Positions 1 to 12,558 of a stretch of 64,000 nucleotides of DNA are shown piece after piece. The translations under genes were made by a program, and so were the position numbers. Under the pieces are notes generated by a model. The model saw only the letters and a program-made list of their open reading frames with translations, was not told where the DNA came from and made no database searches. Positions within the stretch are counted from its first letter, which is position 1; the number at the start of each line of letters is the position of its first letter. Source of the stretch: Clonostachys chloroleuca (Eukaryota > Ascomycota > Sordariomycetes > Hypocreales > Bionectriaceae); NCBI GenBank assembly GCA_037952775.1, contig JBANAY010000003.1:2976001-3040000 (forward strand), written 5' to 3'.

Positions 1-1485
1 TAATGTATGTATGTGTTTAGGCGCTCTGTAGTCTCTGGGAAGCCACGCGAGCTGGCTGTTTTAGCTTACATTGCTGTTGCCGGATCCCCGGATCGAGAAT
101 TCGGCTGGAGCCCATGGCTGAATCATCGGGTGGTAAACATGCGAAAGGGCCTTAACGTGTCCCAGAGCAAGGATTCCTTTACTCCGCGCTAGGTACCGGG
201 CATCTTAGAACACCAGGCCCCGGGATTGACACATTTAATTAGGTACAGATCAGAGGTGCACTATGTCAGGGCTCGCGTGTCAGTGCCTGTAGAAATCGCC
301 CACAGGGCACGAAGTAAAACCGGGAAAAGGAGGTGCAACTCGTAGTCTAGAGGCAGTGTTAGGGCGGATCTATCTCCAAAGAGTGCGTTGTGGGCAGCAT
401 GGATGAAGCCAAGTCCACCTCGGGCATGGTTGGCTGCCCCGGATTATCAGTTAGCGGGCCTTGTATTCTTGGAAAATGGGTAGATCCATGTGGTCTTCCC
501 CAAGGACTACTCGCAGATGTGGCGGTCGATGACTCGAGGGATCGAGATAGTCTCGTCTGCCCAGCTTTGGTGGTGCGAAACACGGTGGCTGCTCAGCTGC
601 CCCGGATTTCCCCGCAATCTGCATCTTGGAGAGAATGATACGATCCCATAATAATAACAAGATCCCATATTTATGGACGGGCAATGCAGAGAATGCATGG
701 CCCAGATACCATGATTACGGGGAGTTGAGATGGGTTGCACACATCAGGAAGCAAGTCGTACGATCTTGGATCGCAATATTGTCTGACAATCTAGCCTGCC
801 ATTGCCTGTTCTGGTCGGTCTGCTAGGCACTGCCCAGGATCACTCCACGTCCCGGCCTGCATTCCATCCTACAATAACTTACAGCCAGGCAGGTGGAAGG
901 TGAAGCGTGCCCGCTAGATTTCGGCGTGTTAGTCCGTTCAACTGGCAGCCGCAATATGGGGATGGGGCTGGGCTACGCTCCCGCAGCGTTCCCCGCTAGC
1001 CTCCTCGTTGCCGTGGTCGCTGTCCCCAGAGGATGAAGGGATGACGAGCGAGAATGCGGGTGAAGGTAATGGACAGACGTAACAGCCTAATTCACGCAGT
1101 CTCGTTCGTCGACAGAATGGCATCCGAAGTGCAGCGTCCGATATCAGCCGACCCTCCCAGACGAGTTGGGCCATCCTTCTCTCGAACCAGCGCCAGCTAG
1201 GGCCTAAAATGGAGAGAGCCAGCTAATTATTCACTAGAGGTACCTACAGGCACCAGACTCGAGAGGCAACGACCGGGGGGCGTGCAAGGGTACGTACCAC
1301 AACGACATCCCCCAGATTCAGCCCACCCCAGTCTCTGTCCGGGGCCTGGACCCCCCCTCCCTCTAAGGTCCCTCTGTGGAGGGTCACTGGCCGCTGAGCC
1401 AGTAGCGACCTTCGCAATGATGACTGCCCCCAATCCCCTCCCCCAGACCACTTCTCTTTTCTCCAGCGCACATCTGCGAAGCATA
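1..1485. other. Intergenic region upstream of the facB-like gene
   Basis: No reading frame here resembles a known protein, and I see no tRNA or repeat. The stretch near positions 80-120 contains several six-base restriction sites close together but matches no vector that I recognise. The region probably holds distal promoter sequence for the regulator that starts at 1890. Confidence 0.5.
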
Positions 1486-1889
1486 TTATTTCATCCATCC
1501 CTCTCCCCTCCACCACCTCCCACCCCCTTCCTCTGTCTCTCTCTCACGCGACCTCGAATCTCTCAATCTCCAAGGACGACTTTTCTTTTTTATTTTATTT
1601 GCGACTCAACCAAGGATACCCCTTATCAACTGCGTTCGTCCTTCCAGCGGTTTCAGCCTGCCTAGGAGAAATTCTATAACCCGCCATGGTCTGCTGGTGA
1701 CCTGCGCTACTCTGTGATATCACTCTTTCCTGCTAGAGTCTACCACGCCCGCCCTCACCCAGACCTCGACTTCTTTTCATCAACCTGCCTTAAACACTCA
1801 GCAAGGCACACCATCATCCACCTCATCCGAGCGAACCGCGCCCCTTTTTTTTTTCTTTCCGGGATATCTTTTCCCACCAACCGCCCAAC
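1486..1889 (+). promoter_or_regulatory. Pyrimidine-rich leader of the facB-like gene with an upstream ORF
   Basis: The stretch is dominated by C and T, as in many filamentous fungal promoters and 5' leaders. It contains a five-codon upstream ORF (ATG at 1686, TGA at 1698-1700) in a strong initiation context, CCGCCATGG. If the transcript begins upstream of 1686, this ORF would be met before the main start at 1890 and could lower translation of the regulator. The transcription start cannot be read from the sequence. Confidence 0.45.
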
Positions 1890-4698
1890 ATGCCTGGCAT
1901 CCTACCCATGAAGGTGATCAAGGTGGGCAACAGTTCACAGAGCCGCATCGCTCAGGCCTGCGACCGTTGCCGTAGTAAGAAGATTAGATGTGATGGAGTC
2001 CGCCCGACCTGCACACAATGCGCCAACGTCGGCTTCGAGTGTCGCACAAGCGACAAGCTGAGCCGGCGGGCGTTCCCCCGCGGGTACACTGAATCATTGG
2101 AGGAGCGTGTACGAGTTTTGGAGGGCGAGGTTCGGGAGCTGAAGGATCTACTGGACGAGAAGGACGAGAAGATTGACATGCTGTCGAAGATGCATGGAAA
2201 CCACCACCACCAGAGCCCACACCGCCAACCCTCGATATCTCATTCACCCTCGGCCTCACCGGACTCGAGAAAGGACTCGCCGCCAGCCAAGGAAGACACA
2301 TTCCGCATTCAAGCATCACCCTTATTACTCGGCGTCGAGAACTCAGACTCTTACTTCATGGGCCCATCAAGTGGCCGAGCATTTATTGGTACGTCGTTCC
2401 ACGTCACCCAAGGCATCTTGACCTCCCTCCTTTACTAACCTCTCTTTCTGCGTGTAGAGGCATTTAAGCGCAAGATGCAGGAGACTGGCAAGCAGTGCAC
2501 TGATTTCCACCCTGAAGCCTTCCTGCACATCCAAGGCACTCCTCCTCTCGTCACTGGCGCTGTGGACCAGACATTTACTGTCCCCCCTCGCCTGTTCTCA
2601 GACCGCTGTGTCAATGTCTACTTCCAAGAATGGGCACCACTCTTCCCAGTCCTGCACAAGCCCACATTCCTGCATGTTTATGAGGATTTCGTTGCCGATC
2701 CTGCAAAGATTAAGTGTAATTACAAGACAGCTCAGCTATATCTTGTCTTCAGCATTGCCGGGTTGTCATCTGAGAATCCCGACATGCAGCAAGTGGCTAC
2801 CTGTGAATATCAGTGGCTCAAGGCCTTGGACATGATCCTGATGGAGAACACGATGGGCACACTGCAGTGCCTCATTCTTGCTCTCATCTACTGCACTATG
2901 AGGGCTGACTACAAGCGTCTCCAACATTACAAGGGCATCGCTGTCGGTCTTTCACACAGGCTTGGTCTGCACCAGAGCCAGAAGCGGTTCTCGTTCGGTG
3001 CCTTGACCATTGAAACAAGAAAGAAGGTCTTCTGGACTTTGTACACTCTTGACTGTTTCACCGCCGCCACTCTCGGTCTGCCCAAGCTCCTGAAGGAAGA
3101 GGATGTTCAGGCTGAATACCCTACTGACACTGATGATGAGTACGTCACAGAGAAGGGTTTCCAGCCAACCCTGCCTGGAGAATTCACTCGTCTCTCCAGC
3201 GCACTCGCCCTGTTCCGAGCCACCCGCATCCTTGCCCGCGTCTTGGAAAAGATTTACCCCGCAACCTCAACACATGAGCTCTCTCTTCAACAGATGGAGG
3301 CCCTTGAGGCTAACCTCGAGGCTTGGTACCGTGAGCTGCCCGGCCATCTGCGATTGAACTTTGTCCAGGACAAGCCGTCGACAGATGTTACTGGCAGCCG
3401 GTCGCCTCTTCTGGTACGTATAGCCTAGTCCCTTTTGACAAGAACAGCACCTAACATTGATTTCTTAGGCCCTGGCATACAACTTCATCCGAACACTTAT
3501 CTGGCGCCCTGCCGTTGGCTCCGCTCTCGGACAGAAGGCAGCGCCCGCACTCATGGCTATCGCCGACTCCAGCAAGCACACTATTCAGATCGTTCAGCTC
3601 CTGGAGGAGCGCAACATGAACTTCTCATTCTGCCTCAATAAGACCGACTTGCTGATCACCTGTGGCATGACTCTCTTGTACCAGGTCATTGACCTGAAGC
3701 CAGACAGCAGAATCATGCGAGAGTATGAGCGTCTGATTAACTCGGTCATCAAGATTGTCGAGCGCCCCAAGGCCCCCGGATCTTGGGACTTCAAGCGAGT
3801 TGCCGGCAAACTTATCGCAGTCGACGAGTCTCTTGCCAGCAGCCCGGCCATCCAGACCTCGCCCCGGGAGGCTTCTATGCCAGCTCCTTCGCAACGCGCT
3901 TCGCCTTCCGTTGCCCACCTGAGACAACCCTCCGTTTACAGCCCACTCGGAAGACACCCCGAGGCTTCCCAGAGCGAGAGCGACCTGCATGATCACCACG
4001 AGAGAGCCAGACGAATGACCCTTCCCAGTGCTGCGGGCCAGCGACCGGACTTCTACTCCAGCCCTCGCCCATCAACAGAAATACCCGAGAACGCCATGGC
4101 CCAGCAGAGCCAGCGGGTCTCGAACCCTTCCAAGTCGTCAAAGCGCCGACAAAGCTCCTCAACTGCAACCTCGCGTCACAACCTCGACTACCTCTCACTG
4201 AAAACTACCCAAAATGAGTCGAGACCCATCTCGCCATCTCGCAACCGAATGCACCCTCCTGCATCTATGCCCCAACAAGGCCACCCAGCTATGATCAACG
4301 GCCAACTGCCAGTCAAGATGGCCTCGCCTGCTTCCAGTGCCGAATGGGAGGTGCTTCTCGGGCAAATGGACGGAGGACTTAACAATGTCTACGATGCTAT
4401 CTACGGTGGGCAGAGCTTCCACGCCGACGTACCTGTATCGACGGGAGCTCAGCAACCTAGCGACTGGTCACCCGACTCCTGGGACCTGACGAGCTTCAAC
4501 ATCGGCGACTACGGTACGGGGCCAGCGGCGCCTCAAAGCGTCCTTAGCCTAAGTGATGAGAGTCTCACCTCAGGAGAGGATGTCGCTCCCTCAGAGCTAG
4601 GACTTAGCATGGGAAGTGTGGATTACGGCAACAACATGATGTCAGCGAACACGACGAATAATGAAGGATATATTCTGGACAATCTGAACGGGTTTTAA
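1890..4698 (+). CDS. facB: FacB/Cat8-type Zn2Cys6 transcription activator (acetate and gluconeogenic genes)
   Basis: Three exons, 1890-2388, 2458-3413 and 3469-4698, join in frame to give about 894 residues, close to the roughly 870 of Aspergillus FacB. The N-terminus carries a complete Zn2Cys6 binuclear cluster with cysteines 24, 27, 34, 41, 44 and 51, a linker, and a heptad-rich coiled coil (about 67-98) that would dimerise the protein. The middle (about 180-480) is a fungal-specific transcription factor domain, and the C-terminal 350 residues are low-complexity and Ser/Pro-rich, as expected for an activation region. FacB (Neurospora acu-15, yeast Cat8) is known to turn on acetyl-CoA synthetase, glyoxylate cycle and gluconeogenic genes in the nucleus when acetate is the carbon source. 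Both introns have GT...AG ends, and the first contains CTAAC. Target genes in this species are inferred from the family. Confidence 0.92.
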
Positions 4699-7600
4699 AA
4701 ATGGGAAGCCAAAATATTTGATGACAACCGGCTTATGGTACATTTCGGGCATAGCTTTTGCTTTTATCCATCTTTTTTCAACAAGGGGGAATATTTGGGC
4801 TGGGGCATGCGATTCGTCTACGAGTCTTTTCTTGGCGCGTTATGGGATGGGGATTGGCAAGGCAGCCGTCCCGGGGTTCATCTGGCATTGCTTTATTTTG
4901 AATAGGAGTACTACAACACATATTGATGTCACAGGACAGCTTGGCTGGGAGGCTTAGTTGGGTTTTTTATCATGTCTAATACGCGATGGTCAGTTATTTA
5001 TGGGATGGGATGGGAGGAAGGAAAGCACAAATGTGGATCATATTTATTTTCCCGATATCATGGGAGCTTGAAAGGGAAATCTGGTTGATTGGATATTTTC
5101 TCCTACTTATTTTGACAAAGTTCTTATGCCTTACGTTTGCGTGTTTTTGTGGATTTTGTTTGTGTACATGTGCTTTGGTGCTACTTTCGCGAACAAGATG
5201 GAGAAAGGCACGTATGAGTTTTTGCTCTTTTGGAATAGAGCACGAGAGCAATCTTCAGCCCCTAAAATAAGACAAAGTTTATTTACGCTTAAAAACGAAC
5301 CCCTCTCAACTATGGTGTGTCCCCTCTCAGCTGTGGTGTGTGACTGCGAAGAATGGACCGTCAAAGTTCCTCGGCGAAGCCCTCTAGCCGATGAAAGCTG
5401 CACGAAGAAGGTTCAGGAGTCTAGACAGGATGGGGGATGTGGGGGAATAGGGAAAGCGGTCGCTGTAAGTGTGGTCGGTATAAGCAAGGCAATGACTCGC
5501 CTGATTCGGGGAGTAATGGCGAGACTGTTGGGGAGGAGAACCGGGCCGGAGCCGGCAGGGCAGGGCAGGACAGAGCAGGGCAGGACTGATTATCTAGGCG
5601 AGGGCGATGAGATGTCTGCTGGTTGTGGCGTGCCCGAGGTGTGTATCGAGGAGGAAAGAGACCCTGGGCGGCATCTATTCTCGCGTGTGCTACTGGGGGT
5701 GAGGCGGCTGGATTCGGGTGACGGCTTTACGGGTTTACGTGTATGTTGGTGGCAGGATGCATATGAACGGCTGGGCATGCAGTCAGTCAGGGCTAGCCAG
5801 GTGTGAAAAATAAGAGTGAAAGAAAGTGAAGGAAAAATCTTTACATCACACGGGACCCATACCCCCTGCGTGATGGCGATGGTGTTACGATTTGCACGGG
5901 ACGGACGATAGACACATGGGCATACAAGTAGGGCGATAAGTAGGGTGTATGTCTATCTTGGGGGGCATATTCCATATTCGACCTCTCAGGAGCGAATACG
6001 GTGCGTATAGGGCGAAATGATGCTTTGACCAGCTTCATCCGGCCTGTGCATCAGGGTACATTTCCGGGAGAGGAATGATTCATGGATGTGCAATAACAGG
6101 TTGTCGGTATGGGTTCCATTGCAGATGCATGCAGAGTACAGACATGGCGCACCCCTGGGCAAATAGGCATTAGCATCTTCTGTAGTATAGGATGGGGGAG
6201 CAGACGCGCCACGTGATAATGTTGGCATCGTGGGGAAGGGGAAGGGGAAATGCGGATGCGACTGGGGAAGCGATTTGTTTCCTCTGAGCGCAAATTTTCG
6301 TTTTGCGACGCGACACTGTTGATCTTCTCGGCCCCGTACATGTCGTAAGGGCGGATGGTTTGAATCCCTCGTGGTGCCTCGGACGAATCGAAACAGCTGA
6401 ATCAGTGCGTATCGCGCCATCTGTCTTGGTTCCGCAACAGGGCGAGATAATCGGATAGTTCTGGATGGGTAGATGGCCGTGGAATTCCGCTGGCAGTGGT
6501 GAGAAGACCCCTGTCGCCTGTCGAGAGTTATGCCACACCTCTCTTTGGCTGCATGAATGATGTTTCTCGGGCTATACCTACTGGAAAAGACTGGCACTCC
6601 GGCGGAATGCCGGCACTGGGTCGATTGAGAGGTCGTATCAAGAGCACAACGATCAACCTGATGCTCCCATGATGCTCGCAACATTCTTATCTTCAAGCTT
6701 GCGACAGCCTCGCTTATCAACTGACTTCGAGCAGGTTACAATTGATCGTGCTCGCTTGCTGGCTGCATAAGTTCCCATTGCTTCGAGCTCCAGCCAATCC
6801 CAAACATTTGAAACATCGGAGCCGCAATACCCTCACTTCCCTTGCGGCTGCAAAGCCCTGCAAAAGCCCTGCAAATCCAGACCCCAGAGGCATCGTCTTA
6901 CCTTGTTATCAGGGGGTAGGCTTGCCAGATCAGATAAAATCGTACGTTAAATCCCCAGTACTAGACCTGAATCCTTCGTGCCTAGTTAGTGATGCCTTCC
7001 TGCGGCAGAATGTATCAGGAGTTGGAGCAAAGCACAATGCGAATCACTTTCAGTCAATGACCCTAGCAATGACAAGATTCTCATCAATAAAGAGCAATGC
7101 TCAATCTCCATCAAGGAGAGCCCTTATTGTCGCCTCCACAACCACTGATACTACGTGCCTAACATACCCTGTCCGTGGTTAAGCAACATAGCAAGCCAAA
7201 GTTGCATAATGCTCCGTAATCGGACTGTAATGGGATGGGGAGGACGAATACTAAACCCGCAGCGATATTCTAGAGCTAGATCATTAATAGCATGACGTAT
7301 TGGCTATGTAGACGGGGAGATGTTCTAGAATCTTCAAATGTCTTGGATTGTTAGGTGGATAGTTGGAGAATTGGGCTGAAGGCGTGATCAACGAATAGCC
7401 CTGTCGATCCCGAGCCAGCTTTTCAAACGTCTAGCCAGTTTCCATTCCAGCGGTCGCGTCTATAGTGCGGAGCTACAGGTGAGCCAGCGTGCCTCTGATT
7501 CAAGTTACCCTGCAGCCACCTTAATAGCTAAACAGACACTATTGCCAGACGCTATACATATGGGGGGCATACAGTCAGCTGTAGGGATCGCGGCACCTTG

Positions 7601-8020
7601 AACCATGTGGGGGCGGGAGCAACGAACGGCCCCAGAAGGGTTCCAGGCTGCTCCAGGCACTCGGCTGGCGGCACCTGAGCGCTGTCATCCAGTGAAGACG
7701 GCACATGGACAGCCCCAACACCTAACACCGAACAACGCTGGATGTGGGATCCTCAATGCAACGCGCTGGAAACTCCGCTATGTCCGCGGCACTCACCTAA
7801 CCCACCTGTCCACCATGGAGATCATCTCGAGCTGCCAGATGCTTACATCTAGCATACCGACATAGATCGAATCGTCGGTAGGCTAGATCAGCGGACATAT
7901 TGCTACTATAGCTGCCAGACTTGCAGCGCCACCAAGCAGCCAGCTCACTTCAGCCCTCGTCTTACCTATCTTGTACGACCATACTCCCTCCTCCAAACAT
8001 ATCTCCCTTAGACCACGGAG
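4699..8020. other. Long gene-poor gap after the facB-like gene
   Basis: About 3.3 kb. The first few hundred bases are probably the 3' untranslated region. Open frames at 5126-5806 (+) and 5986-6720 (-) have no recognisable domain, no supporting splice structure and a composition like the surrounding DNA, so I do not call them genes. Short duplications occur at 5300-5341 and about 6850-6875. The last few hundred bases should contain the promoter of the lipase gene. Confidence 0.5.
5300..5341. repeat. Imperfect 21-base tandem duplication
   Basis: Two adjacent 21-base units (5300-5320 and 5321-5341) differ at only two positions, both A to G. Both begin CCCCTCTCA and end GTGGTGTGT or TATGGTGTGT. 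It lies downstream of the facB-like gene, and no function is evident. Confidence 0.8.
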
Positions 8021-9941
8021 ATGACTGCTGGAACCACGGCAGGTCCGGTCCCCAAAGGTAGTACCTATCTTTCTTCTAACTACTCACTTGTCCATCTCAT
8101 CCGTCGTTGCCCCAGGTGGTTGGTAGCCAGCACATCTTCATAACCCAAATCTATTGCTTTGGCCAGTAACATGCCTTATATCCCAACTTATTCTCCTATG
8201 TTCACCCCAATCTAAGCGCCACTTTCTCTCTCTTCAGTCTATCAGCCCCCATGCCCTCTTCCATCCCCGCGTCTGCCATTCCCACTTCGCGGGGAGTAAC
8301 ATCAGCGATTGGTTTGCCAAGCTCACATCTACCTTCTCAGCTCGATGGGCCACTGCCATTCGGTCCCGGCAAGATGCCAACCGCTACCTACCCCAGGCTA
8401 TAGCCCACCGGGGCTATAAGGCAGCATGGCCGGAGAACTCCATGGCTGCCTTCAAGGGCGCTGTCGAGGTTGGCGCCCACGCTCTTGAAACCGACCTACA
8501 CCTATCCAAGGATGGCGTTGTTGTTCTCTCACATGTAATTGACCTCTCATTATTTTCTCTGCTCCACACACTTTTCTTTCTGTCCGTTCCTACTCATCCT
8601 AAACTAAACCTCCTATTCTCGGCGGATTAAGGGGAATAGGATAGGTAGGGCTTCGCAGCTCTTCCCAAACCACGGGTCATTTGATCACGGGCTCTGTTCG
8701 ACTCCTTTTGCCTCTCTAGCTTGTGATTCATACGCAGAGCTAACCATGGCGAACTTATGCAGGATCCCAGCTTAAAGCGCTGTTATGGAGTGGACAAGCG
8801 CATTAGTGAGTGTAACTGGGACTATCTCTCCTCTCTACAAAGTGTGCGTGAGCCGAAGCAGCCTCTGCCGAGGTTGAGTGACCTGCTGGAGTGGCTTGCC
8901 GCACCCGGGAGAGAGGAAATTTGGCTGTTGCTCGATATCAAGGTAAGCAGCCACGCGAATATCTCAAGCCTCGGCTCGGCGCAGAGTGCCCCATTCCGTT
9001 CTGTGCTGTTCTCTTGCCCACCACCGTTCATTTCACACATGCAAGAGGTCTTGGCAGTGGTGGAGGTGTTTCTGATATGACTAGAGGGGTGCGTAGTCAG
9101 TCACTGACCAGCCTTGTTGTCACAGATCGACGATGATGCCGAGGAACTTGTCGGTGCTCTTTCCGATACGTTGAAAAAGGTTTCTCCCACGCAGGACAAG
9201 CCCTGGGATGAACGAGTCGTTTTGGGCTGTTGGAACGTAAGTCAACCGGGGGCCAGAAAAAGACCCCGAAAACTCCCGTCTCCTCGACCACATTATACTT
9301 ACATGACTTTTCTTTTCTTTCGACTGTTTTAGGCAAGCTACATCCAAGCCTCCCGTCGCTTGCTCCCCACCTACCCCGTCGCTCACATCACTTGGTACCT
9401 CCCATACGCCCGCCACTTCCTAAGCATCCCGAATCTAGGCTACAATGTATTCCAGAGGGCCCTAGTTGGCTGCAAAGGCTCTCGCTTCCTGCACGATGCC
9501 CAGAGCGAGGATAGGCCGGTCTACGCCTGGACCGTCAACGAGGAGCGCTGGATGAGGTGGTGCATTGAACAGAACAGCCCCGCCGGCTCCTCTGGCACCT
9601 CTGACCCCAATGAGACGAAGCCGCTTCTAGATGAGAACTCTTCCGCCGGCACTTCGACTGGAGCTAGCACCGTCAGGGGCCTGAGGCTGATCGACGGCGT
9701 CATCACCGACGACCCGAAGCTGTTCCTCGAGGTCTGCAAGAGGTGGGAGGACGAGCGGGACGGCAAGGTCGCTCCCGCCAAGGGGCCAGGGCTGGTCCAG
9801 AGCATCAGGGCCGGCCTCAAGAGTTTCCTCCAGGGGTTGATTTACCGGGTCATGTCGACCGGTTTCTTCCATTACAACAGATACGTCACCAACAGGTTGG
9901 ACTTGCTTCCTGCAGACAAGACTCATCCTAAGAGCGAGTAA
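8021..9941 (+). CDS. pgc1: Glycerophosphodiester phosphodiesterase-family lipase, Pgc1-like
   Basis: The clear part consists of exons ending at 8534, then 8763-8942, 9126-9236 and 9333-9941, all joined in phase 0. The GDPD signature is evident: AHRGYKAAWPENSMAAF, ETDLHLSKDGVVVLSHD, and later LLLDIK, VYAWTVNEERW and DGVITDDPKL, giving the catalytic HR...E.D...H set. The order matches yeast Pgc1, a phosphatidylglycerol phospholipase C of lipid droplets and mitochondria, and the hydrophobic C-terminal segment fits membrane attachment. The N-terminus is not fully resolved. An ATG at 8021 with a donor at 8058 and an acceptor before 8238 gives a plausible start, but that frame runs into a stop just after GGGG at 8291-8294, while the conserved frame resumes immediately downstream. 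This may be a homopolymer miscall or a splice choice that I cannot see. The substrate is inferred from the family. Confidence 0.78.
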
Positions 9942-10520
9942 TGTATCGGAGGGTCGGAGGGTACGTAGCACATATTTTGAAGCGCCTGGGATTTAGCAAA
10001 CAATGCATACAGCAGCATAGCGCATCTGTATCGGGGACTGTTCCCGGAATCAAGATAGAGATATGATATCAGGGAATTTCACCATTCAAACTTGAATCGT
10101 CCATTCCGAATTTGTCCCATCAAATTCCAACATACTTTTTATAAAATAGCACCTATTTACATGTGACAGTCAGTAGTCCATGGTGGAGGACAGGGTGATG
10201 TTTGTCCAACTATCTAGTGAGCTGAATACAAGAGCATCAAGTCTATATTGATTTGTCACTGAAATCGATAAAAAGAGACAGCAGTTATTTCCATAGTCGT
10301 GATTTTAATATACAATGTATTGTGTATTCTTAGACGAACGTGAATTCCCCCAGTATCTCTTGAGGAAGAGCACATCGTCAAGTATTCACTCCGTTCTTTT
10401 TCCGACGAAAACGCTCATACCCTTTTAAATTATATCAAGTGAACGCCAGTATGCCTGTAATGTCCGCAAGAAAACTACTCCGCCAATCCAGAAAAATCTC
10501 AAAGCCAATGATCGGATGTC
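9942..10520. other. Convergent intergenic region between the lipase gene and RTF1
   Basis: AT-rich stretch between the ends of two convergent genes. It probably consists of the two 3' untranslated regions. I see no other feature. Confidence 0.55.
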
Positions 10521-12558
10521 TCAAATATCCACGTCAATGTCCAGGTCGAGCGATCCAATGACATCGTCGTCCATCAGAGGCTTGTGGATGCCCGGCAGCC
10601 CCTTCTTCTCCGAGAAGCTCTCTTCCTGGAGCTTCGCCAGATGAGACGGCATCGACTTGGTGGTGTTGCCCTTGGGTGTCCCGTTGGCGGCTGCGCTTGC
10701 GGCAGCAGCGTCGGCCGCATCCTTCTTGGCGGCCTTCTCGTTGACGTCGTGTACAAACTTGGCCTTGGTCTTGACACGTCGGGACGGGTCGTCCTCGACC
10801 AGCTCACCGCGCGATATGGCCTGCTCAATCTCACGAGTCCGTGCCATCTCCTTGAGCTGAGCCCTGCGCACAGCTTCGGCGTTGAGACGACGGTTTTCGC
10901 GATTTCGCTCAGCCAGACGATCTTGCTCCGTCTGCTTCTTAGACGCAGAGTTCTTATTCGTCCCGAGGCTTGTTCTAAATGCCAGGCGCTGTGAACCCAG
11001 CTTGTCGAGTTGCTCTTGCAGCTCCTCGGCCTTGTTGTCATCACCCCTCTCTCTAGCTTCCTCCAAAAGGCGAGACACTCGCTCGCGCTCGGATGGGTCA
11101 AAGCGCTTCATCAGCTCATTCTTTCGAGCCAGACGCGCCTTGATTTCCTCATTTGTCCACTTGTGGTTGATCAGGTTATTGATGTCATCAATCTTGTCAG
11201 AGAGAAACGCCTTTGTGGGCAGTGTCACTCCGTCGTTGTGGCACGTAACTTGATAGCGGCTGACCTCGGCCTATCCGCTGTGTCAGTTCCATCTTGCAGT
11301 ACGTCAATTGGGCGGGCTGCATACCTCTGTGAACTTCCCGCTTGAGGCTGCAATAAAGGGGAATTCCTTAGCAGACTTGCCGTGGGCGGCCTTGACGTAT
11401 TGATCCGTCACAAAAGAGCCATTTGGCCCTGACAGCGCATAGGGCCGGCCAGTTGTAAATCCTAAACCGAGTGTTAGCATCTTATGCACGATTCGACGCA
11501 TCCCTAAAGATATGCCATACCCTTGATGAGAGCCATGCGGTATTGGTCGATGCCGGTCTCGGGGTGAGGGCCGAGAGCAATTCGAATATAGCACCCGATA
11601 ATAGAGGCCTCAAACCCAGGTGTGAAGCAGACTTGGGCAAACTCGTTACGACCTAGTCTGACCCTGTCGTAATCACGTAGCTCTGGCGGAGGAAGATCCT
11701 TGGTCTCGTCAGGCTCCGGTGTGCGGCTCTTCGCCCGCCCGTAGCTGTCGTCACTCTCCGCGCCTGGCGAATGTGCTCGAGGAGAATACTTGTCCCGTCG
11801 TCTCTCCTGGTCTTCTCTGCGCTTCTTCTTGTCAGCCCGAGCCCGTCGGAAAGACTCGATAGCAGTCTCGTCCTTGTTCGTTCGCTGCCGCGAGCCCGTC
11901 CGCGTGCCCTCGTCGAGCTCTGCCGCATCGGCCGAGCGCTTCTGGGCGGCCTGGCGCTCCGTGTTCTCGGCCATCTGACGCAGGCGACGGTTCACCTGCG
12001 CATTATTGAGTTCAGTCGCTCGGTCGTTGAGGATCTGTTCTCTCTCTAATTCGCCCAGCGCCATGATCTGAGCCTTTTCGGCATGGCTCACGAACATGCC
12101 CTCGACAGGATACTTGTCATTGAAGTCATCGTCCTTTTTCGCGCGTGATGGCTCAGCTTCAGAGTCCGACTCATCCATGGGCGCAGAGTCATCAGAACCA
12201 GGACTTCGAGGCTCAGAAGACCTATTCAAGCAGTGGTTAGTGCCAATGGCCTGGGAAAGCGTGCAGGTGATGGTAGCGCTAGGAGCGACTCCGCAACCGT
12301 GACAGTACACCCAGGCTACTGCCACGGTCACAATGATGATGATCTCGAAGGAACAAGCATGTGAGATGACTGCACTTACGCCTCGCCTTCCTCCTCCGAC
12401 TCATCTCCGGTGCGCCGTTTAGTCTTCTTCGCGGACGCGTTCTTCGACTTCTTCTTGGGCGGAGGTGAGACAGAGCGCTCTCTGCTCTCGGCTATCGAGC
12501 CCTCGTCCCCAGAGTCACCTCCAGCGAGATCGAGGAGATCCTCATCGAGATCCGCCAT
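10521..12558 (-). CDS. rtf1: RNA polymerase II-associated Paf1 complex subunit Rtf1
   Basis: On the minus strand, exons 12558-12380, 12221-11521, 11461-11325 and 11270-10521 join to give about 588 residues. The N-terminus (about 1-90) is acidic with Lys-rich blocks. A histone-modification-type segment follows (about 95-135, with the KYPVEGMFVSHAEK stretch). A highly charged helix leads to a Plus3 domain (about 230-360, from ELRDYDRVRLGRNEF to VTDQYVKAAHGK). The C-terminal third is a Lys/Glu/Arg-rich coiled coil. Rtf1 is the Paf1 complex subunit that binds Spt5 through Plus3 and stimulates H2B ubiquitination by Rad6-Bre1 during elongation in the nucleus. The gene is complete, with all splice junctions in GT...AG form. 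It is divergent from COQ7 and shares its promoter. Confidence 0.9.

Noticed and set aside
81..120. Cluster of BamHI, EcoRI and NcoI sites resembling a polylinker
   Set aside because: The bases between the sites match no vector that I know and the flanking DNA looks genomic.
5126..5806. 226-codon open frame after the facB-like gene
   Set aside because: It contains the tandem duplication and GGCAGG repeats, has no domain and sits in probable 3' untranslated DNA.
6355..6385. Sequence resembling a tRNA B box (GGTTTGAATCCC)
   Set aside because: No A box at the right distance and no cloverleaf or acceptor stem can be formed around it.
5986..6720. 244-codon open frame on the minus strand
   Set aside because: Composition and content look random, with no conserved motif and no good start context.
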